A stretch of 64,000 nt of DNA from Haloferax gibbonsii ATCC 33959. Its GTDB lineage: Archaea; Halobacteriota; Halobacteria; Halobacteriales; Haloferacaceae. Position 1 is the first letter of the stretch. Each line of letters begins with the position of its first letter. This document shows, in pieces, positions 30,013-38,864 of the stretch. A program made the position numbers and the translations under genes. The stretch spans positions 40,565 through 104,564 of the forward strand of contig NZ_AOLJ01000019.1 of NCBI RefSeq assembly GCF_000336775.1, read 5' to 3'. A model generated the notes under the pieces. That model was not told where the DNA came from. It ran no database searches and worked only from the letters and a program-made list of their open reading frames with translations.

Positions 30013-30921
30013 ATGGCTATTGGCGACGTCGAACCCGTCCCGGACAGCACGGACCTCTACTACGTCGACAGCGGCATGTACGAGGTGGAGAAGTACGGCT
30101 CGGTCTACCTCGTCGACGCCGAGAAACCGGCGCTCGTCGACACCGGCATCGCCGCCGACAGAGAACACGTCTTCGGGATGCTCGACGAGGTCGGCGTCGA
30201 CGACCTCGCGTACATCCTGCCGACGCACGTCCACCTCGACCACGCGGGCGGCGCGGGCTACCTCGCCGAGCGCTATCCCGACGCGACCGTCATGACCCAC
30301 GAAATCGGCGCGCCGCACCTCGTGGACCCGTCGCGGCTCATCGAGGGCACGAAAGCGGCCGTCGAAGACCAGTGGCAGTTCTACGACGAACCGCACCCAA
30401 TCGACGAGGACCGCGTCGAGGGGCTCACCGACGGCGACGAGATCGACCTCGGCGACCGGACGCTCACGGTCCATCACGCGCCCGGCCACGCGCCGCATCA
30501 GGTGATGTTCCACGACGACGGCGACGATGTGCTGTTCGTCGGCGACGCACTGGGCATCTGGGAGCCGAAGTCGCGGACGCTCCGACAGACCTCGCCGCCC
30601 TCGCAGTTCCACCTCCAGAAGGCGCTCGACGACGTGCGCACTATCGAGGACATCGACCCGGAGACGGTCTGTTTCGGCCACTTCGGCCCGAAGCCCTACG
30701 ACAGCGACCTCGCCGGCGAGTACAAGCGCGTCCTCGTGGAGTGGGTCGAGGCCATCCGACAGAAGCGCGCGGAACTCGGCGACGACGAGGCCGTCATCGA
30801 CCACTTCGTCGAGCACACCCAGATGGCCGAGGTGTGGGGCGAGCGGAAAGCCCACGACGAAGAGCGCCTGAACACCCGCGGCGTGCTCGGTTACCTCGAC
30901 TACATCGGCGACGACGAGTGA
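30013..30921 (+). CDS. MBL-fold metallo-hydrolase
   Basis: A 302-residue metallo-beta-lactamase-fold enzyme. The metal motif is THVHLDHAGG; further ligands are expected in VHHAPGHAPHQV, VGDALG and CFGHFGP. Regular spacing matches the glyoxalase II-like MBL group, but the substrate cannot be told. The ATG at 30013 lies in the short leader following cttttcttcc; an earlier in-frame ATG would add an Arg/Pro-rich stretch. Confidence 0.88.
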   Translation: MAIGDVEPVPDSTDLYYVDSGMYEVEKYGSVYLVDAEKPALVDTGIAADREHVFGMLDEVGVDDLAYILPTHVHLDHAGGAGYLAERYPDATVMTHEIGAPHLVDPSRLIEGTKAAVEDQWQFYDEPHPIDEDRVEGLTDGDEIDLGDRTLTVHHAPGHAPHQVMFHDDGDDVLFVGDALGIWEPKSRTLRQTSPPSQFHLQKALDDVRTIEDIDPETVCFGHFGPKPYDSDLAGEYKRVLVEWVEAIRQKRAELGDDEAVIDHFVEHTQMAEVWGERKAHDEERLNTRGVLGYLDYIGDDE

Positions 30922-30943
30922 CACGAGCGGGTCGGGTGGTCCG

Positions 30944-30979
30944 GGCGATTCAGGCGATTCAGGCGATTCAGGCGATTCA
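30944..30979. repeat. Four tandem copies of a 9-bp unit
   Basis: ggcgattca is repeated four times perfectly just after the MBL gene stop. It may arise by slippage; it also resembles repeat-rich linker coding but is outside any gene on the + strand. Confidence 0.7.
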
Positions 30980-31080
30980 GGTGGCTCGGACGGATTGGAC
31001 GGACCTACCGGCGCGAGCGGCGCGCTGATACCGACATCAGACATCTAAAAGCGGCGCGAACGGGTTCGTAATCGGTGTTT

Positions 31081-31098
31081 CCCCGCGGTATCGCGGGG
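31081..31098 (+). terminator. GC-rich hairpin between MBL and acyl-CoA ligase genes
   Basis: CCCCGCG, loop GTAT, CGCGGGG is a perfect 7-bp stem about 160 nt after the MBL stop and ahead of the ligase promoter. It is followed by TTTC. It may end upstream transcripts. Confidence 0.4.
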
Positions 31099-31120
31099 TT
31101 TCAACAGACCGAACGTACAT

Positions 31121-31130
31121 AGTTTTAAAT
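31121..31130 (+). promoter_or_regulatory. TATA box of the acyl-CoA ligase gene
   Basis: agttttaaat is the only AT-rich element in the area and lies 23-32 nt before the ATG at 31153, the spacing of a leaderless haloarchaeal mRNA. Confidence 0.6.
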
Positions 31131-31152
31131 GTTGAATCATTACTAACAGAGC

Positions 31153-33153
31153 ATGGACTGGCGGGACGCGGAGGCGGCGTTCGACGACCCTGTCATCGAG
31201 CGGACGACCCTCCCACGGATGTTCGAATCGAGCGCGTCGCGGAACGCCACGCGAGTCGCACAGCGGTACAAAGGCGGCGTCTACCGCCGGTCGCTGGTCG
31301 CCGAGGGCGTCGTTCCGGCGGCCCCCGACGGCGACTACGCCGACCTGACCTACGAGGAGATGCGGGGCATCGTCCGTCGCCTCGCGGCCGGGTTCCGCGA
31401 CCTCGGCATCGAGACCGGCGACCGGGTCGGTATCCTCTCGCACACGCGAATGGAGTGGGCCCAGACCGACTTCGCCGTCCTCGGCGCGGGCGGCGTCGTC
31501 ACCACGGTGTACACCTCGTCGTCCGAGCGACAGGTGCAGTACTTGCTTTCCGACCCCGGCGCGAACGCCGTCGTGGTCGAGAACGAAGAGCTGTTAGAGC
31601 GCGTGCTCGCCGTCGAGGACGAACTCGACCTGCGCTTCATCGTGGTCGTAGACGAGTACGAGGGCCACGAGGACCGCGACGACGTGCTGACGCTCGGCGA
31701 ACTCTACCGCCGCGGCGAGGAAGTGTACGACGAGGCGGCCTACGAGTCGTGGCTGGACGAGCGCGAGCCCGAGGACCTCGCCAGCCTCATCTACACCTCG
31801 GGGACGACCGGCCAGCCGAAGGGCGTCCAACTCACCCACTGGAACTTCCGGTCGAACGTCAACGAGAGCTACCGGCGGTTCGGTCCCCGCCCGGACAAAG
31901 GCGACACGCCGGTCATCGGCCCCGACTCGGTCGCGCTGTCGTTCCTGCCGCTCGCGCACGTCTTCGAGCGCATGGCCGGCCACTTCATGATGTTCGCGGC
32001 GGGCGCGGCCGTCGCCTACGCCGAAAGTCCCGACACGCTCCGCGAGGACTTCCAGCTCGTCCGGCCGACCACGGGGACGAGCGTCCCCCGCGTGTACGAG
32101 AAGCTCTACGACGCGATTCGGGCGCAAGCCAGCGAGTCGCCGGCGAAAAAGCGCATCTTCGAGTGGGCCGTCGGCGTCGGGCAGGCGTACCACACGACCG
32201 ACGCGCCGGGCTACCTGCTCACCGCGAAACACCGCCTCGCCGACCGGCTCGTGTTCGGGCAGGTGCGCGAGGCGCTCGGCGACAACCTCGACTTCTTCAT
32301 CAGCGGCGGCGGGAGCCTCTCGGCCGAGCTCTGCGCGCTCTACCACGCGATGGGCCTCCCGATTTACGAGGGCTACGGGCTCACCGAAACGTCGCCCGTC
32401 ATCTCGGTCAACCCCCCCGAGGAGCCGAAAATCGGTACCATCGGCTATCCGCTCCGGAACGTCGAGACGAAACTCGACACGACCGTCGTCGGCGACCAAC
32501 TCGGCGACGCGGGCGGCGAGGTGGGCGAACTGCTCGTCCGCGGGTCGAGCGTCACCGAAGGCTACTGGAACAACCCCGAGGAGACCGAGGCGGCGTTCGT
32601 CGAGGACGACGAGGGCGAGCGCTGGTTCCGCACCGGCGACGTGGTCGAACTCCGGCCCGACGGCTACATCACCTTCCGCGAGCGCGCCAAGCAGATTCTC
32701 GTCCTCTCGACGGGCAAGAACGTCGCGCCCGGTCCCATCGAGGACGCGTTCGCCTCCTCGCCGGTGGTCGAACAGTGCATGGTCCTCGGCGACGGCCGCA
32801 AGTTCGTCTCGGCGCTCATCGTGCCCAGTTTCGACGGGCTGCGGAAGTGGGCCGACGAGGAGGGCATCGACCTCCCCGACGAGCCGAAAGCCATCTGCCG
32901 CGACGACCGGGTGTACGAGCGCATCGAAGCCGAGGTTGAGGCGGCCAACGAGAACTTCGAGTCCTACGAGCGAATCAAGCAGTTCCGCGTCGTTCCCGAG
33001 GAGTTCACGGAGGGGAACGACCTGATGACGCCGACGATGAAAAAGAAGCGCCGGAACATCCTCGACCGCTACGCCGACGAGGTGTCTCTCATCTACGACG
33101 AGGACCGCCGGAGCGAAGAGCGGCGGGGTGGCGGGCGGGCCGCGACTCAGTGA
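31153..33153 (+). CDS. Long-chain fatty-acid-CoA ligase (AMP-forming)
   Basis: A 666-residue ANL-superfamily enzyme that activates fatty acids to acyl-CoA via acyl-AMP. Motifs: the P-loop-like YTSGTTGQPKGVQLTH, the adenylate-binding YEGYGLTETSPVIS, RTGDVVELRPDGY and the C-terminal region with MTPTMKKKRRNIL carrying the catalytic lysine area. The long form (~660 residues) matches the acyl-CoA synthetases of the LACS/FadD15 type with an insert before the P-loop. A thiolase gene lies ~2.5 kb away, on the other strand. Chain length specificity is unknown. Confidence 0.92.
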   Translation: MDWRDAEAAFDDPVIERTTLPRMFESSASRNATRVAQRYKGGVYRRSLVAEGVVPAAPDGDYADLTYEEMRGIVRRLAAGFRDLGIETGDRVGILSHTRMEWAQTDFAVLGAGGVVTTVYTSSSERQVQYLLSDPGANAVVVENEELLERVLAVEDELDLRFIVVVDEYEGHEDRDDVLTLGELYRRGEEVYDEAAYESWLDEREPEDLASLIYTSGTTGQPKGVQLTHWNFRSNVNESYRRFGPRPDKGDTPVIGPDSVALSFLPLAHVFERMAGHFMMFAAGAAVAYAESPDTLREDFQLVRPTTGTSVPRVYEKLYDAIRAQASESPAKKRIFEWAVGVGQAYHTTDAPGYLLTAKHRLADRLVFGQVREALGDNLDFFISGGGSLSAELCALYHAMGLPIYEGYGLTETSPVISVNPPEEPKIGTIGYPLRNVETKLDTTVVGDQLGDAGGEVGELLVRGSSVTEGYWNNPEETEAAFVEDDEGERWFRTGDVVELRPDGYITFRERAKQILVLSTGKNVAPGPIEDAFASSPVVEQCMVLGDGRKFVSALIVPSFDGLRKWADEEGIDLPDEPKAICRDDRVYERIEAEVEAANENFESYERIKQFRVVPEEFTEGNDLMTPTMKKKRRNILDRYADEVSLIYDEDRRSEERRGGGRAATQ

Positions 33154-33269
33154 AGTCGGACAGCCGAACCGTCCCCAGCCGTCTTTTCGCCGAACGTCTC
33201 CCCAACTCCGCGGAGATACCGCCCGAGATGTGTGGACTTATCTTCCGTCGTCACATGGACCGAATCAAT

Positions 33270-33274
33270 GGAGG
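33270..33274 (+). promoter_or_regulatory. Shine-Dalgarno site supporting a GTG start
   Basis: GGAGG followed by CGATATAA and GTG at 33283 (8-nt spacing) identifies the GTG as the antiporter start rather than the nearby out-of-frame ATGs. Confidence 0.65.
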
Positions 33275-33282
33275 CGATATAA

Positions 33283-35190
33283 GTGGCCGCAGCAGGAGGG
33301 GCCAACCTCATCCCGCTCGTCGCCGCGATAATCGGCATCGGCGTGGTCTCGCAGGTGCTCTCGGACCGGTTTCAGGTCCCCAGCGTCGTGTTCCTCATCG
33401 CGTCGGGTATCCTGCTCGGTCCGGAGGTCCTCGGCGTCATCTCTCCCGACTCGTTCGGGAACGCACTACAGGCCATCGTCGGTCTCTCGGTCGCTATCAT
33501 CGTGTTCGAGGGCGCGTTCCACCTTCGAATCGACAAGCTACGGGAAGCGCCCGCCGCGACGTTCCGACTCGTCACCGTCGGGGCGATAATCGCGTTCGTC
33601 GCGACGGGCGTCGTCGTCCGCTACGCGCTCGGCGCGCCGTGGGCGGTGTCGTTCCTCGTCGGCGCGCTCCTCGTCGCGACCGGGCCGACGGTCATCGCGC
33701 CGATTCTCGAAGTCGTCCCGGTCCGCGACCGGGTCGGCGCGGCGCTCGACACGGAGGGCATCGTCAACGACGTGACGGCGGCCATCGTCGCCGTCGTCAT
33801 CTTCGAGGCAATCCTCGAAGGCGTCAGTAGTCCCGACGCTCTCGTGACGCTGTTCGCCGAGCGACTCGGCGTCGGCGTCGTCGTTGGCGCAATCGTCGCC
33901 GGGTCGCTGTACTACGCGCTCCGGTACGTCGACCTCTCGCCGGGGAACGCGCCGCAGAACGCGCGTCTGCTCGTCCTCGCCGGCGCGCTCGTGTCCTACG
34001 CGGCCGCCGACTACGTCGCCACGGAGGCCGGCATCGCGGCGGTGGCGACCGCCGGCATCCTCCTCGGCAACGCAGACGTGCCGTACGAAGAGGAAATTTC
34101 GGCGTTCAAAGGCGACATCACGCTGCTCGTGCTGTCGTTCGTCTTCATCGCCCTCGCGGCGCTGTTGGACTTCCAGAACCTCCTGAACCTCGGCGTCGGC
34201 GGCCTCGCCGTCGTCGCCGCCGTCGCGCTCGTGATTCGACCGCTGTTGGTCTTCATCTCGGCGCGCGGCGACCGGTTCACGAGAGAAGAGAAGCTCTTCA
34301 TGAGCTTCGTCGGCCCGCGCGGCATCATCCCCGCGTCCGTGGCCTCGCTGTTCGCCATCGCCCTCCAGGAGGAGGCGACGCGGCTCGCGGCCGAAGGAAT
34401 GGCCCAGCAGGCCGCAATGCTGAACCAGAGCGCCTCGATTCTCGTCGGCACGGTCTTTCTCGTCATCCTGACGACCGTCGTCTTCGAGGCCGGCCTCGCT
34501 CGTCAGATCGCAGAATACCTCGACGTCATCCCAATGCGTGTACTCATCATCGGAGGCGGGAAAGTGGGCCGTGCGCTCGCCGAACGCCTCGCAGACCGCG
34601 GAGAGAACGTGGTCCTCATCGAAGAGGACCAAGAAGTAGTCCAGACGGCCCGGAACATGGGCTTTACCGTCCACCACGGCGACGGAGCCGACACGAGCGT
34701 CTTACGCTCCGCGGGGGCCGCGAACGCCAAGTTCGTGGTCGCCGCCACCGGCGACGACGACGTGAACCTGCTCGTCGCGCAGTTGGCGAACTCGAAGTTC
34801 GAACCCGAGAGCGTCCTCGCGCGGGCGAACAACCCCGACAACGTCGAGGCGTTCGAAGAACTCGGCGTCCGGACCATCTCGTCGACCATCGCCACGGCGC
34901 AGGCGCTCGACAACTACATCGAGCGCCCGTCGATGTCGAACTGGATGGGCGAAATCGGCCGCTCCGGCGACGTTCAGGAGGTCGAGGTCACCGCCGAGAA
35001 ACTCATCGGCCGGACCATCCGCGAAGTCGGCCCCGAACTGCCCGACGGCTGTCTCGTCACGCTCGTCTCGCGGAACGGCGACACGACGGTCCCCAACGCG
35101 GAGTTCACGCTCCAGGAGGGCGACCGCATCACCATCATCGGCGAGCGCGAGGCCGTCCGGGACGCAGAAGAGTTAGTCAACCCCGAGTAG
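33283..35190 (+). CDS. CPA1-type cation:proton antiporter fused to TrkA domains
   Basis: A 635-residue membrane protein. Residues ~5-400 form ~12 transmembrane helices of the NhaP/CPA1 exchanger (VATGPTVIAPILEVVPVRDR; LDTEGIVNDVTAAIVAVV, the ND pair typical of the ion site). From ~413 there is a TrkA-N domain with GGGKVGRALAERLADRGENV, then a TrkA-C domain. It exchanges Na+ or K+ for H+; nucleotide control through TrkA-N is inferred. A strong SD precedes the GTG start. The closest arrangement is that of haloarchaeal NhaP/K+ antiporters. Confidence 0.9.
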   Translation: MAAAGGANLIPLVAAIIGIGVVSQVLSDRFQVPSVVFLIASGILLGPEVLGVISPDSFGNALQAIVGLSVAIIVFEGAFHLRIDKLREAPAATFRLVTVGAIIAFVATGVVVRYALGAPWAVSFLVGALLVATGPTVIAPILEVVPVRDRVGAALDTEGIVNDVTAAIVAVVIFEAILEGVSSPDALVTLFAERLGVGVVVGAIVAGSLYYALRYVDLSPGNAPQNARLLVLAGALVSYAAADYVATEAGIAAVATAGILLGNADVPYEEEISAFKGDITLLVLSFVFIALAALLDFQNLLNLGVGGLAVVAAVALVIRPLLVFISARGDRFTREEKLFMSFVGPRGIIPASVASLFAIALQEEATRLAAEGMAQQAAMLNQSASILVGTVFLVILTTVVFEAGLARQIAEYLDVIPMRVLIIGGGKVGRALAERLADRGENVVLIEEDQEVVQTARNMGFTVHHGDGADTSVLRSAGAANAKFVVAATGDDDVNLLVAQLANSKFEPESVLARANNPDNVEAFEELGVRTISSTIATAQALDNYIERPSMSNWMGEIGRSGDVQEVEVTAEKLIGRTIREVGPELPDGCLVTLVSRNGDTTVPNAEFTLQEGDRITIIGEREAVRDAEELVNPE

Positions 35191-35239
35191 CGGCTCTCGC
35201 CGCCCGCGACCCGTCGATTTTCACGCCGTCTCCGGCCGG

Positions 35240-35410
35240 TCAGCGCCGCGCCCAGCGGACGAACACCGCCCAGTAGCCGACGGTGAGCGCGACGAGGACG
35301 TACCAGACGGGCGCGCCGAGGTCGGGCCTCGGAACGAACCCCGCGGAGGCGGCCCCCGCGGCCGCCAGCGCCGCGAAGGCCCCCGACAGTACGGTCGTCG
35401 TGAGATTCAT
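35240..35410 (-). CDS. Small two-helix membrane protein, 56 aa
   Basis: An ATG frame of 56 codons in which nearly all third positions are G or C. It reads MNLTTTVLSGAFAALAAAG, then a loop with FVPRPDLGAP, then a second helix WYVLVALTVGYWAVFVRW and ends RR. The two helices and the basic end fit a genuine inner-membrane peptide. It is convergent with the antiporter gene. No family recognised. Short enough to be missed by length cut-offs. Confidence 0.65.
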   Translation of the reverse strand: MNLTTTVLSGAFAALAAAGAASAGFVPRPDLGAPVWYVLVALTVGYWAVFVRWARR

Positions 35411-35463
35411 CACCGCGTTGTTCTCGACTTGCGGAGTATGAACGTGACGGAAGGCGCACGTAT

Positions 35464-35523
35464 ATTCGTGAGCGATAGCCGAGGTCGGCGGTTCGGGGAA
35501 CCGCCGACACGCGGTCCACGAAT
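35464..35523. repeat. Nested inverted repeat / long hairpin
   Basis: An inner perfect 11-bp stem GTCGGCGGTTC / GAACCGCCGAC with a GGG loop (35484-35508) sits inside an outer 7-bp pair ATTCGTG / CACGAAT (35464-35470 and 35517-35523). A gagcgatagc element, seen at other places in this window, lies between them. Confidence 0.75.
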
Positions 35524-35570
35524 TTCGCTCGCTTCCCGGGACGAATCAGGATAAAAAACGCAGGGCGGCC

Positions 35571-35606
35571 CTACCGACTGAACTCGATTGCCGCACCGCT
35601 GCCACC
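35571..35606 (-). pseudogene. Vestigial copy of the thiolase C-terminus
   Basis: Read leftward this encodes [11 protein letters not shown] and a TAG stop. The intact thiolase just upstream ends [10 protein letters not shown] with the same stop. About 26 bp align with two or three differences. Further upstream there is no homology, so it is a remnant of a deleted or rearranged gene end. Confidence 0.55.
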
Positions 35607-35663
35607 TTTTTCCCTCGCTCCGCTCGGCAAAAATCTGGACCAAAAAACAGCCGAGTTCCCACC

Positions 35664-36797
35664 CTACCTGCTGAACTCGATTGCCGCGCCCTGACCGAAG
35701 CCGACGCAGAGCGACGCGAGGCCGCGGTCCACGTCGCGCTTCTGCATCTCGTGGATGAGCGTCACGGGGAGGCGCGCGCCGGAGGCCCCGAGGGGGTGGC
35801 CGAGGGCGATTGCGCCGCCGTTGACGTTGAGTTTGTCCGCGTCGATGCCGAGTTCGCGGCGGGAGTACTCACACTGGCTGGCGAACGCCTCGTTGATTTC
35901 GACGAGGCCGTAGTCGTCGATATCGGTGCCGGCGCGGTCGAGGAGGCCGCGGGTCGCCGGGACCGGGCCGATGCCCATGACCGTCGGGTCGACGCCGGCG
36001 ACGTTGTTCGTGCCGACCGAGGCGAGCACGTCGAGGCCGTGTTCGTCCGCGAACTCGCGGCTGGTGACGAGGACCGCGGCCGCGCCGTCGGTTATCTGCG
36101 AGGAGTTGCCGGCGGTGACGGAGCCGTCGCCGGAGAAGGCGGGGTCGAGGCCGCCGAGAATCTCCATGGAGGTGTCGCGGCGGATGCCCTCGTCCTCGGT
36201 GACGACGCCGTCGTCCGTCTCGACCGGGACGATTTCGTCGTCGAACCGGCCCGAGTCGGTCGCGTCGGCGGCGCGCTGGTGGCTCCGGAACGCGAACTCG
36301 TCTTGGGCCTCGCGGGAGACCTCGTACTCCTCGGCGACCTTCTCCGCGGTCATCCCCATCTGCAACTGGAAGATGTTGTACTGCTCGCTCAGTTCGGGGT
36401 GGAGGTGCTGGTAGGAGTCGCCGTCCATCGGCACGCGGGACATGCTCTCGACTCCGCCGGCGACGATGCACTCGCGGTTGCCGGCGGCGATGGCGTCGGA
36501 CGCGGAGATGATGGCCTGCATGGAGGAGGCGCACCAGCGGTTGATGCTCGTCGCGGGCGTCCCCTCGCCGAGGTCCGACAGGAGCGCGATGACGCGAGCG
36601 ACGTTGTTGTCCTGTTCGGTGCGCTGTTGGGCGACGCCCCACATCAGGTCTTCCACGTCGTCGGGGTCGACGTCGTGTTCGTCGAGGATGTGGTCGATGA
36701 GCGTGACCGAGAGGTCCTCGCTTCGAACGTCTTCGAACACGCCGCCCGCCTTGCCGAACGGCGTGCGGTACGCGGCCGCGATGACTGGCTCTGGCAT
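35664..36797 (-). CDS. Acetyl-CoA C-acyltransferase (thiolase)
   Basis: A 377-residue thiolase. The acyl-enzyme cysteine is Cys89 in [10 protein letters not shown]; other active-site segments are [23 protein letters not shown] (catalytic His) and [11 protein letters not shown] (second Cys). It could act in fatty-acid breakdown or in acetoacetyl-CoA formation for polyester or mevalonate synthesis; sequence alone does not decide. A ctatttatgg box about 26 nt upstream suggests a leaderless transcript. Confidence 0.92.
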   Translation of the reverse strand: MPEPVIAAAYRTPFGKAGGVFEDVRSEDLSVTLIDHILDEHDVDPDDVEDLMWGVAQQRTEQDNNVARVIALLSDLGEGTPATSINRWCASSMQAIISASDAIAAGNRECIVAGGVESMSRVPMDGDSYQHLHPELSEQYNIFQLQMGMTAEKVAEEYEVSREAQDEFAFRSHQRAADATDSGRFDDEIVPVETDDGVVTEDEGIRRDTSMEILGGLDPAFSGDGSVTAGNSSQITDGAAAVLVTSREFADEHGLDVLASVGTNNVAGVDPTVMGIGPVPATRGLLDRAGTDIDDYGLVEINEAFASQCEYSRRELGIDADKLNVNGGAIALGHPLGASGARLPVTLIHEMQKRDVDRGLASLCVGFGQGAAIEFSR

Positions 36798-36927
36798 GGC
36801 ACATCATCGGGGTTCGAACACCATAAATAGTTTAGAACTCACTATTCGTCGTGACGAGTTGTTTATCGGGTCGAAAAACGCCGAGAAAGCGGTGAAAGTG
36901 GAGACGACGGCACCGAGTCTCGGAGCG

Positions 36928-37107
36928 TCAGGAACGAGTGGCGGAGTCGCTGTCCGGCCGACCGGGGATTCCGCCGGTACCCGCGTCGGCGACCGTTGGC
37001 TCCGCCGGGAAGAGTTCCGGCGCGACGTCGGCCGAGGCGTGCTCGAAGGGCACGTCGTCGGCGCTGGCGGCGTCCGCCGGGTCGTCGGATGCGATGCGTT
37101 CGGTCAT
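36928..37107 (-). CDS. Small acidic protein coupled to nirA, 59 aa
   Basis: The frame begins with ATG 2 nt after the nirA stop and encodes MTERIASDDPADAASADDVP, then FEHASADVAPELFPAEP and a Gly/Pro/Ser end. Codon use is strongly GC3-rich and acidic, as in true genes here. The tight spacing suggests co-translation with nirA. No domain is recognised; it could be a small accessory factor of nitrite reductase. Short, so easily overlooked. Confidence 0.6.
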   Translation of the reverse strand: MTERIASDDPADAASADDVPFEHASADVAPELFPAEPTVADAGTGGIPGRPDSDSATRS

Positions 37108-37109
37108 GG

Positions 37110-38864
37110 TCAGTCGCTCGTGACCGGCTGTTCGGCCTCCGCTTCCTCCTCGGCGAACGGGTACCACGACTGCTTGGCGTCGTGCATGTACGGCGCTTCG
37201 AAGTCCGTCTCTTCGGGGACACAGTACTCGGTGACCGCCTCGGTCCCCTCGGCTTCGACCCACTCGCGGAACGTCTGTCCGGGCTCGCGGCGCTCCGCGA
37301 ACGCCTCCACGAGCGACGCGATTGCCCCCGGCACCTCGTCGGCCGGGATGCGCTGCCGAACCCACTCGACGAACGACGGCTCCTCGCCGATGCCGCCGCC
37401 GACGCCGATGTCCATGGCCTCGACCATCTCGCCGTCCTTCTGGGCGCGCATGCCGAACAGGCCGATGTCGGCCGTGTTCGCCTGCCCGCAGTCGGCGGTA
37501 CAGCCGGAGTAGTGAATCTTCAGTTGGCTCACGTCGTCGGGCACGTCCACGTTGTCGCGGAGCCACCGGAGCATCCGGGCGGTCCGGGCTTTCGTCTCCG
37601 TGAGCGCGAGCGAGCAGAACTCCGTGCCGGTGCAGGCGACCGTGCCGCGCTGGAACGGGTTCGGGACGGGCGTGTGCTTGCCGAGGAGCGGCTCGGCGAG
37701 CAGGTCGTCGAGCTTCTCCTCCGGCACGTCCATCAGAAGCGGGTTCTGCCGGCGGGTGAGTCGGACCTCGCCGGAGCCGTACTCGTCGGCGATGTCGGCC
37801 AGTTCGATGGCGTCGGACGCCGTGAGCCGGCCGACCGCGACGCTGAGGCCGACGTAGTAGTCGCCGTTGGCCTGCTCGTGGACGCCGACGTGGTCGTGTT
37901 TCCCGGCGGACTCCGAGCGGCCCGCGTTGTAGGTGTACTCGTCGCGGATGTTCTCGCCCGCAGACCGGAGTTCGAAGTCGACGTACTCCTCTTGGAGCAG
38001 GTCGCGGATCTTCTCCGTGCCCCACTCGTCCACGAAGAAGCGACTGCGGGCGCGGGCCCGAACGTCGCGGTTACCGTGTTCGTGGTAGAGTTCGACGAAA
38101 CCGCGGACGACCTCGTAAGCGCGCTCTTCGTCGGCGACGAAGATGTCGAGGTCGCGGGCGACGCGCGGCTTCCGGGAGCCGAGGCCGCCGCCGACGCGGA
38201 CGTTGAAGCCGGTGACCGTCTCGCCGTCGATTTCTTTCTTCGCGGGTTCGAGCCCCACGTCGTTTATCGAGTCCTGCGCGCAGCCCTCCCGGCAGCCGGT
38301 GACGCTGATGTTGAACTTCCGCGGCATGTTCGACAGGGCGTCGTTCCCGCGGAGCTCGGTCTGGAAGCGGTCGAGGAGCGGCTGGGACTCGACGAGTTCG
38401 TGTTTGTCGCGGCCGGCGACCGGACAGCCGGTGATGTTCCGCATCGTGTCGCCGCCGGCGGACCGCGAGGAGACGCCCGCCGCTTCGAGCTTCTCCCAGA
38501 CCTCGGGGATGTCCTCGAGTTCGAGCCAGTGGAGCTGAATCGACTGGCGCGTCGTCAGGTCCAACCAGGCGTCGCCGAACTCGGGGTTCTCGACCGGCCC
38601 GGACGCGTAGTCGCGCGCGACCTCCCCGATGGCCCGGAGCTGCCCCGGTTCGAGGACGCCGTTGGCGTTCGTCAGCCGCATCATGAAGTACGAGTCCTGA
38701 CCCGTCCGCTGCTGGAAGACGCCCCAGAACTTGAAGCGCGTGAACCACTTGTCGCGCTCGTCTTCGGGGATGGCGTCGACGCCTTGCTCGGCGAACTCCT
38801 CGATCTTCTCGCGGACCGCGTCGCCGTAGAGCTCCGACTTCCACGCTTCCTTTTTACTCGCCAT
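37110..38864 (-). CDS. nirA: Ferredoxin-dependent assimilatory nitrite reductase (sulfite/nitrite reductase family)
   Basis: A 584-residue siroheme/[4Fe-4S] enzyme reducing nitrite to ammonium with six electrons. The cluster/siroheme motif is split as VACTGTEFCSLA (CX5C) and HYSGCTADCGQ (CX3C). The tandem two-repeat layout (MRLTNANGVLEPGQLRAIGE; VRLTRRQNPLLMDVPEEKL) is typical. In Haloferax mediterranei the equivalent is called NasD. Sulfite reductase is the alternative, but the mobA/nasA neighbourhood favours nitrite. The ATG 38864 (MASKKEAWKSELYG) fits known starts; ATG 38888 is possible. Confidence 0.88.
   Translation of the reverse strand: MASKKEAWKSELYGDAVREKIEEFAEQGVDAIPEDERDKWFTRFKFWGVFQQRTGQDSYFMMRLTNANGVLEPGQLRAIGEVARDYASGPVENPEFGDAWLDLTTRQSIQLHWLELEDIPEVWEKLEAAGVSSRSAGGDTMRNITGCPVAGRDKHELVESQPLLDRFQTELRGNDALSNMPRKFNISVTGCREGCAQDSINDVGLEPAKKEIDGETVTGFNVRVGGGLGSRKPRVARDLDIFVADEERAYEVVRGFVELYHEHGNRDVRARARSRFFVDEWGTEKIRDLLQEEYVDFELRSAGENIRDEYTYNAGRSESAGKHDHVGVHEQANGDYYVGLSVAVGRLTASDAIELADIADEYGSGEVRLTRRQNPLLMDVPEEKLDDLLAEPLLGKHTPVPNPFQRGTVACTGTEFCSLALTETKARTARMLRWLRDNVDVPDDVSQLKIHYSGCTADCGQANTADIGLFGMRAQKDGEMVEAMDIGVGGGIGEEPSFVEWVRQRIPADEVPGAIASLVEAFAERREPGQTFREWVEAEGTEAVTEYCVPEETDFEAPYMHDAKQSWYPFAEEEAEAEQPVTSD

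Noticed and set aside
30944..30979. Tandem ggcgattca array as a CRISPR or regulatory array
   Set aside because: Units are 9 bp with no spacers; a slippage repeat is enough.
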